Part shown: positions 58,706-64,000 of the stretch, one piece after another | Position numbering within the stretch: the first letter of the stretch is position 1 | Layout of the letters: each line of letters starts with the position of its first letter | Assembly (NCBI RefSeq): GCF_000686805.1 | Contig: NZ_JMLP01000019.1 | Span: forward strand, 1 to 64,000 | Direction: 5' to 3' | DNA length: 64,000 bases | Source of the DNA: Bacillus sp. UNC41MFS5 | GTDB lineage: Bacteria > Bacillota > Bacilli > Bacillales_B > DSM-18226 | Translations under genes and position numbers: made by a program | The notes under the pieces: model-generated | Database searches by the model: none | What the model was told of the DNA's origin: nothing | The model's input: only the letters and a program-made list of their open reading frames with translations

Positions 58706-60505
58706 TTAGGATCCATTACCAAGATAACGATCGAGAAACCTTACCATTTCCTTATAGGCAGTAATCTTATTTTTTTGTTTTACGATGGAATGGCCTTCAT
58801 CCTCGAAGCGAATAAAGTCAACTGAGTGATTTCGTTTCTTTAGTTTATCGACTATTTGCTCAGATTCTTTTATGTGGACACGCGGATCGCCCTTCCCATG
58901 AATAACTAATAATGGGGTGGTAATTCGATCTGAATAATTCAATGGATCAATACGATCAAAAAATTCTCCGTCTCGTTCGATTGTTCCATATTCGCTCTCC
59001 CTGTGCTTCTTACGCCATGGACTTGTTGTTTGAAGGAACGTTCTTAGGCTGGACATTCCCACAATATCGATAGCAGCAGCCCAAAGATGTGGATAGTGAC
59101 TGATGGCAGCAAGCACCATAAACCCGCCATAGCTTCCCCCCATGATCGCGATCTTTTTAGAATCTATATTCCCATTCACCTTTAGCCATTCCACTAAAAA
59201 AATGAGATCTTTAACTGCGTCCATTCTTTTTCGAACATCATCCAAATGTGTATACCTTTTTCCGTAACCTGTACTTCCCCGAATGTTTGGTGTACACACG
59301 GCATAACCCTGGTTAAGTAAATACTGCTGAACTGGATTGTATACCGCACGCGCTTGACTCTCCGGCCCGCCATGGATGTAAATAACAACTGGAAGTTTTT
59401 CAGTTGTATCTTTCGGTTTCGAATAAAAGGCAGGAATTTCGAGGTGATCAAAAGAACGAAAGGTTATAAGTTCCGGCTCCACTAATTTCTTTTCCAATAC
59501 TGGAGAGCGGGATACATATGTAAGCCTCTCCGCCTGAATGGTCTTTAGGTCAAGTTCCCATATATCCGAGGGATTTGCTGCCCCCTTAAAGACATAGGCT
59601 AGTTTTTGGCTATCTGGGGAAAATTTTAAATTTGATATGACTCCGATTGGAGTTTTCCACGTATAAAGGTAACTTCGATTAATATCTAAAAGTACCCCCT
59701 TGGAAATTCCTCCCTCATTTATCGAAAAAGCTAACAAATTTTTATCATTATTCATTGTTAAATCCTCAAAATCCCATTTCCCTAGCTCTAGCCACTCGAG
59801 ATGTTTGGTTTTTATATTTATAAGAGCAAGCCCATAGAATTCTTTGTCTTTATTCGATAATACATATAGATGGTCCGCATCCTTATTAAAATGAGCGTCT
59901 CTAAAACTAGCTTCCCCTGTATGTTCTGTTAACCAATTTATAGCCCCTGTTGAAAGGTCGATGATGCCCAAATCATTATCTAAAGGGGAATTTATCCTCT
60001 GGAATAAAATGGATTTACCGTCAGGAGACCATTTAACCGCTGAAAATACCCCATCTCCAGCATTCAAAAGACGAATATCCAACGATTCTAGATTTTGAAT
60101 ATGAATATCAAAAAAAGCTGGATTTCGGCGATTACTCGACCAGGCGATCCATTTTCCATCTGGAGAACTTCCGCCAAAACGGTGTATATGGTCTGGTGAG
60201 TTTGTTAACTCAATTAGTTTTCCTTCTTCCTTAAGTAAGTACAATTGCTGATTTTCATCCCCGCCAACATCCATGCCAATAATCAAATTAGATTTGCCAT
60301 TTAGATAGCTAATAAAGGTGATTCTTTCTTTTGTAAAGGTGGTTTGGACAGGCCATCCACCACTCCCTTCCCCTAGATTCAATTCCCAAACTTGTGGCAA
60401 ACCAGTATAGTCAGCGATAAAGCTTATCTTTTGACCAATTGGATCGTAGACTGGATTTTGGGCAAAACGAACATGTAAATACGGTTCTATATCAATCGTT
60501 GCCAT
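58706..60505 (-). CDS. S9-family prolyl oligopeptidase-like peptidase
   Basis: 599 residues from ATG 60505 (GGGGG upstream). N-terminal beta-propeller (about 1-340) with repeated SPDGKWIAWSSNRR / WSPDGKSILFQRI blades, then alpha/beta hydrolase: VVIYIHGGPESQ, nucleophile in MGGSYGGFMVLAA, Asp in VIHGKGDPRVHIKESEQI, His in EDEGHSI. No signal peptide, so cytosolic; an acylaminoacyl- or dipeptidyl-peptidase activity is likely. Monocistronic. Confidence 0.9.
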   Translation of the reverse strand: MATIDIEPYLHVRFAQNPVYDPIGQKISFIADYTGLPQVWELNLGEGSGGWPVQTTFTKERITFISYLNGKSNLIIGMDVGGDENQQLYLLKEEGKLIELTNSPDHIHRFGGSSPDGKWIAWSSNRRNPAFFDIHIQNLESLDIRLLNAGDGVFSAVKWSPDGKSILFQRINSPLDNDLGIIDLSTGAINWLTEHTGEASFRDAHFNKDADHLYVLSNKDKEFYGLALINIKTKHLEWLELGKWDFEDLTMNNDKNLLAFSINEGGISKGVLLDINRSYLYTWKTPIGVISNLKFSPDSQKLAYVFKGAANPSDIWELDLKTIQAERLTYVSRSPVLEKKLVEPELITFRSFDHLEIPAFYSKPKDTTEKLPVVIYIHGGPESQARAVYNPVQQYLLNQGYAVCTPNIRGSTGYGKRYTHLDDVRKRMDAVKDLIFLVEWLKVNGNIDSKKIAIMGGSYGGFMVLAAISHYPHLWAAAIDIVGMSSLRTFLQTTSPWRKKHRESEYGTIERDGEFFDRIDPLNYSDRITTPLLVIHGKGDPRVHIKESEQIVDKLKKRNHSVDFIRFEDEGHSIVKQKNKITAYKEMVRFLDRYLGNGS

Positions 60506-60716
60506 AAACATCCCCCATCCAATTCATGCATTTTTTGTAACACTCAGGTGAATTTGAATCATTAAGCAGGATTCATGAATGATTTTATCCATATTAATTT
60601 TCGTCATTCTATCCAATCAATTATATTTACAACCCATTCATTTTATTCTAAATGGCTAGAGCTCTGTTGAATGGTGCCTATAAAAGATGAACTTTAGATA
60701 TCAATTTCTCCAAAAA

Positions 60717-60770
60717 ATATTGACAATTACCAATTTGAATATTGACAATTGTCTGAAAAATAGAGAGAAT
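60717..60770 (+). promoter_or_regulatory. Promoter and operator of the LacI-type regulator
   Basis: ATATTGACAATT occurs twice, 22 bp apart (60717-60728, 60739-60750). The second continues as the palindrome GACAATTGTC (60744-60753) and offers -35 TTGACA with a GAGAAT -10 17 bp later. Two helical turns between copies suggests repressor dimers on one face. Confidence 0.55.
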
Positions 60771-60806
60771 GAACGCGTGTACATTTTTAAGTCATGAGGT
60801 GATAAC

Positions 60807-61829
60807 TTGGCTAATCGAAAGGATGTGGCAAAATTAGCCGGCGTATCTGAAGCCACCGTTTCACGAGTATTTAATAATATTGGACCCTTGCGTATGGAAA
60901 CAAAACAAAAGGTTATGCAAGCAGCCCAACAACTAAACTACCATCCTAATGCGATTGCACAAAGCTTTGCACGTGGGAAAAGTAGCAACATTGGCGTCAT
61001 TGTTCCTTATTTTCAAAAGGTTAACTTAATGACTACTCATTATTTCTCAGGGCTCCTAAGCGGAATCGGTACAAAGCTTGGTGAGTTTGGGTATGGTTTG
61101 CTTCTATTATTTCAATCCCCTGATGAGCCGAAAGATTATGTGAAGCTTTTTCATACTCAGAAGGTGGATGGTTGCATCATCCTCGGTTCCAAGGAAGTTC
61201 CCGGTGAAGTGGAAGCACTTGAAAAATTACACCAATTGCAACTCCCTTATTGTCTAGTGAATCAAACTTTTTCAGGCTATCCCTTTCATTCCATTGGCGC
61301 AGATCACCTAGATGGTAGTTTACAAGCCGTTTCATCCCTGTTAATGAAGGACTATGAACAAATTATCTTTTTAAATGGACCAACTGAATTTTCAAATAGT
61401 CTCGAACGGTTAAAAGGTTATCAAACTGCCCTCACGAATGCAGGTTTTTCCTACAATCCTACGTTAGTTTTTCAAGGTAATTACAGCCGGAAAAGTGGGT
61501 TTCAAGCGGCTGCAGAAATAGCTCCAATGATGACAGAAATCAATGCTATTTTTGCCGGAAATGACCGGATGGCTATTGGTCTTATGCAAGGATTGGGTGA
61601 ACTAGGCTACCAAGCAGGACGCGATTATGCTCTCATTGGTTATGATGACTCTGAAATTTCAAGAATGACTTCCCCGCCGCTTAGCACCGTTCAAGTCCCG
61701 CTTTTTGATATGGGGCAATTGGCAGCTGAGAAGGTTCTTCAATTGATTTCACAAGAGATCATGGAGGACATTAATGAAAGTTTGCCGGTAACCTTTATTG
61801 AACGAGCATCATCACAACTACATAAATAA
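60807..61829 (+). CDS. LacI-family transcriptional regulator
   Basis: 340 residues from TTG 60807 (GAGGTG upstream). LacI HTH and hinge: RKDVAKLAGVSEATVSRVFN, LNYHPNAIAQSFARGKS; then the periplasmic-binding-like effector domain (IGVIVPYFQKVNLMTTHYFS, AIFAGNDRMAIGLMQGL, IGYDDSEISRMTSPPLSTVQ). Leads an operon with Gfo/Idh/MocA and ThuA genes, spacing 17 nt, so probably responds to the sugar those enzymes handle. Confidence 0.92.
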   Translation: MANRKDVAKLAGVSEATVSRVFNNIGPLRMETKQKVMQAAQQLNYHPNAIAQSFARGKSSNIGVIVPYFQKVNLMTTHYFSGLLSGIGTKLGEFGYGLLLLFQSPDEPKDYVKLFHTQKVDGCIILGSKEVPGEVEALEKLHQLQLPYCLVNQTFSGYPFHSIGADHLDGSLQAVSSLLMKDYEQIIFLNGPTEFSNSLERLKGYQTALTNAGFSYNPTLVFQGNYSRKSGFQAAAEIAPMMTEINAIFAGNDRMAIGLMQGLGELGYQAGRDYALIGYDDSEISRMTSPPLSTVQVPLFDMGQLAAEKVLQLISQEIMEDINESLPVTFIERASSQLHK

Positions 61830-61846
61830 GAAAAGGAGATGAACTG

Positions 61847-63007
61847 ATGGAAACAGTTAAAATTGGAATGGTCGGCTACAAATTTATGGGTAAAGCCCAC
61901 AGTCATGCTTACCGGGATCTCCCCCTTTTCTTTCCATATACGACTCATCCTGAAATGAAGGTGATTTGTGGTCGTGACCAAGACGCTGTTGCTGTGGCAG
62001 CCAAGCAATTCGGGTGGGAGGAATATACAACTGACTGGAAAAGTCTTTTACAAAGAGAGGATGTCGATTTAATCGATATCAATGCACCAAGTGATGTACA
62101 TAAAGAAATAACAATTGCAGCCGCCCAAGCAGGTAAACATGTTTTTTGCGAAAAACCGTTAGCGCTTACACTGAAGGATTCTAGAGAAATGCTCGAAGTT
62201 GTTGAGGCAGCTGGAATTAAGCATATGGTTGGCTTTAATTATCGCTTTGCTCCTGCTGTCATGCTGGCTAAAAAGCTACTTGACGAAGGTAAGTTTGGAG
62301 AAATCTATCATTTCCGCGCTTGGTTTTTGCAGGATTGGCTCGTCGATCCCAACTTCCCGCTCACCTGGAGACTTCAGAAGGATATCGCTGGTTCAGGTTC
62401 TCATGGAGATCTCGGGGCCCATCTTATCGACCTGGCCCACTTCCTCATCGGAGATGTTACTGAGGTAATTGGGATGAATGATACCTTTATTAAGGAACGA
62501 CCTCTTTCTACTCAGATGACTGGTTTATCTGCGAAAGGAAGTGAGAGTGCTGAAAAAGGCGAGGTCACGGTTGATGATGCGACCCTATTCCTAGCACGTT
62601 TCGCTAACGGTGCTTTAGGCAGCTTTGAAGCGACACGTTTTGCCACTGGACATCGCTGCAAGAATTCCTTTGAAATTAACGGCAGTAAAGGAAGCGTCAT
62701 CTTCGACTTTGAACGCATGAATGAGCTGCAGGTCTATTTCACTGATGATAGAGATGATGTTCAAGGATTCCGCCGGGTATTAGCGACAGACCCTTCCCAC
62801 GCTTATGCCGAGAACTGGTGGCCGCCAGGACATACAATTGGTTATGAGCATACGTTTATTCATGAAATGGTTGAGTTAATGGAAGCTATCCGTGAAGATC
62901 GGCAGCCCGTTCCTAATTTCCTAGATGGCGTCAAATGTCAAGAAGTTTTGGAAGCGGTTGATTTATCAATCAAAAAACGCCAATGGATGCGAATTTCAGA
63001 CGTCTAA
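61847..63007 (+). CDS. Gfo/Idh/MocA-family sugar oxidoreductase
   Basis: 386 residues. Rossmann N-domain: KIGMVGYKFMGKAHSHAYRD, nucleotide strand VICGRDQDAV, catalytic-region HVFCEKPLALTLKDSREMLE (EKP lysine), C-domain GSGSHGDLGAHLIDLAHFLI. NAD(P)-dependent oxidation or reduction of a sugar, inositol or sugar acid. AAAAGGAG precedes ATG by 6 nt. Operon member with ThuA and a second Gfo gene. Confidence 0.92.
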   Translation: METVKIGMVGYKFMGKAHSHAYRDLPLFFPYTTHPEMKVICGRDQDAVAVAAKQFGWEEYTTDWKSLLQREDVDLIDINAPSDVHKEITIAAAQAGKHVFCEKPLALTLKDSREMLEVVEAAGIKHMVGFNYRFAPAVMLAKKLLDEGKFGEIYHFRAWFLQDWLVDPNFPLTWRLQKDIAGSGSHGDLGAHLIDLAHFLIGDVTEVIGMNDTFIKERPLSTQMTGLSAKGSESAEKGEVTVDDATLFLARFANGALGSFEATRFATGHRCKNSFEINGSKGSVIFDFERMNELQVYFTDDRDDVQGFRRVLATDPSHAYAENWWPPGHTIGYEHTFIHEMVELMEAIREDRQPVPNFLDGVKCQEVLEAVDLSIKKRQWMRISDV

Positions 63008-63033
63008 AAAATTTGAAAAGGAGTGCTTCCATA

Positions 63034-63771
63034 ATGAAGAAAAAGGCATTGATTGTATGGGGCGGATGGGACGGTCATCAACCGGAGCAAGTGGCAGATA
63101 TATTTAAAGGTATCCTTGAGGAAGAAAACTTTCAAGTAGAGGTTTCCAATACACTTGATTCTTATGCAGATCCAGATAAGCTAAAAAATCTGGATTTAAT
63201 CATCCCCCACTGGACCATGGGGGCAATCGAACAAAAGTATGTCCAAAATATATCCGAAGCTGTCATTCAAGGTGTGGGGTTAGCTGGATGCCACGGAGGT
63301 ATGTGTGACTCTTTCCGCAATAATGTGGACTGGCAATTTATGACGGGCGGAAATTGGGTCGCACATCCTGGAAATGACGGTGTGGAATATATGGTAAACA
63401 TCAAGCATTCGACCAGTCCGCTCTTAGAGGGTCTTGCTGATTTTAAAGTTGTCAGCGAACAATATTACCTTCATTATGATCCTGCTGTGGAAGTGTTAGC
63501 TGCTACTCGCTTCCCTAATGTTAACGGCCCACATGCTGCCAATAAACCAGTTGATATGCCTGTGGTCTGGACAAAACACTGGGGCCAAGGAAATGTATTT
63601 TATAGTTCATTAGGCCATCAAGCGAATATTATCACCATGCCAGAGGTTTCCCGTATAATGCGCCGAGGATTTATGTGGGCTGCTGAAGGAAGGAAACGAT
63701 CTGAAGAATTAGGTGCAGCATCTATCTATGGAAATGCAGGGACGTACACAGGAATGGGGGATAGCCAGTAA
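63034..63771 (+). CDS. ThuA-domain protein
   Basis: 245 residues from ATG 63034 (AAAAGGAG upstream; an upstream frame start overlaps the Gfo gene). ThuA/amidotransferase-like fold: KALIVWGGWDGHQPEQVADI, DLIIPHWTMGAIE, AGCHGGMCDSFRNNVDWQFM, and PVVWTKHWGQGNVFYSSLGH. ThuA proteins accompany Gfo/Idh/MocA dehydrogenases in trehalose and related disaccharide oxidation to 3-keto sugars. That role is inferred here. Confidence 0.88.
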   Translation: MKKKALIVWGGWDGHQPEQVADIFKGILEEENFQVEVSNTLDSYADPDKLKNLDLIIPHWTMGAIEQKYVQNISEAVIQGVGLAGCHGGMCDSFRNNVDWQFMTGGNWVAHPGNDGVEYMVNIKHSTSPLLEGLADFKVVSEQYYLHYDPAVEVLAATRFPNVNGPHAANKPVDMPVVWTKHWGQGNVFYSSLGHQANIITMPEVSRIMRRGFMWAAEGRKRSEELGAASIYGNAGTYTGMGDSQ

Positions 63772-63823
63772 TTAGCCGCTTGACCTTTCGGAGACAAAGA
63801 TTATTAAAATGGAGGAACTAGTC

Positions 63824-64000
63824 ATGAAAAAGCTTAAAGTCGGTATCATTGGTTGCGGAAATATTAGTTCTATTTATTTGGAAAATTGTCCGAAGTTCCC
63901 CCACCTAGCCCTTGTTGCCTGTGCTGACCTAGATGAACCACGTGCCCAAGCTCAAGCTGAAAAATTCGGTATTCCAAAAGCTTATTCCGTCGAAGAGCTG
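63824..64000 (+). CDS. Second Gfo/Idh/MocA-family oxidoreductase (5' part)
   Basis: First 59 codons only; the gene leaves the window. Starts KKLKVGIIGCGNISSIYLEN (GxGxxS-type nucleotide loop) and continues LALVACADLDEPRAQAQAEK. GGAGG lies 8 nt upstream. Two Gfo genes flanking ThuA suggest a multi-step or two-subunit sugar oxidation. Confidence 0.88.
   Translation, partial: MKKLKVGIIGCGNISSIYLENCPKFPHLALVACADLDEPRAQAQAEKFGIPKAYSVEEL

Noticed and set aside
1..64000. tRNA, rRNA, phage structural or integrase genes
   Set aside because: None were recognised; I cannot exclude a single tRNA missed by eye, which tRNAscan-SE would settle.

Overview
The window looks like chromosome of a spore-forming, low-G+C Bacillaceae species (Bacillus / Neobacillus / Peribacillus-like). 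This rests on AT-rich intergenic DNA, strong AGGAGG-type ribosome binding sites, and typical Bacillus families: Spx, MhqR/MhqD, HelD, a SleB-like hydrolase, FbpA, YczE, the glnQHMP order, YesM/YesN and LplABC-type transport. Everything was read by eye; no database search or folding was run, so family names rest on motifs and gene order.

Layout. (1) 1-4.9 kb: two drug-efflux type MFS genes with ArsR and TetR regulators, then a TetR regulator divergent from a hotdog thioesterase; operators are readable at several promoters. (2) 5.0-9.9 kb: an electrophile/quinone/peroxide stress block (Ohr, WrbA-like, MhqD-like hydrolase, MhqO-like dioxygenase plus a broken second copy, MhqR-like MarR regulator, Spx paralogue) with MhqR-box palindromes. 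(3) 10-12 kb: nucleoside deoxyribosyltransferase, IS110-family remnant, sparse DNA. (4) 12.1-29.1 kb, minus strand: an apparent dextran/isomalto-oligosaccharide utilisation locus. It has an LplABC-type ABC importer, a YesL-like protein, a YesM/YesN two-component system, an orphan binding lipoprotein, a GH13 oligo-1,6-glucosidase, a 1428-residue secreted GH66 enzyme with six CBM35-like modules inside its barrel, and an ROK glucokinase. The importer and GH66 promoters share a composite control element: a cre site followed by GGTGT repeats. (5) 29.5-38 kb: glutaredoxin, arylamine N-acetyltransferase, HelD, SPFH plus ribbon-helix-helix pair, a type I toxin-antitoxin locus near 35.4 kb too short for ordinary gene calling, a PrmC paralogue of foreign-looking composition, GNAT and YczE. 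(6) 37.9-44.5 kb: a signalling operon that resembles the B. cereus RsbK/RsbM pair (hybrid kinase plus CheR methyltransferase), extended by a second kinase and a sugar-binding protein. (7) 44.8-47.8 kb: Rrf2 regulator with its target oxidoreductase, FMN reductase, FbpA. (8) 47.9-60.5 kb: a giant secreted subtilase with a domain inserted into its catalytic domain, glnQHMP, an amino acid permease, SleB-like hydrolase, YpfJ-type metalloprotease, S9 peptidase. (9) 60.8-64 kb: LacI regulator with Gfo/Idh/MocA and ThuA genes, running off the window.

Most noteworthy: the dextran locus with its shared promoter element, the RsbKM-like operon, the BsrE-like toxin with antisense RNA, the MhqR/Spx block, and a small CTG-start ORF at 5054.
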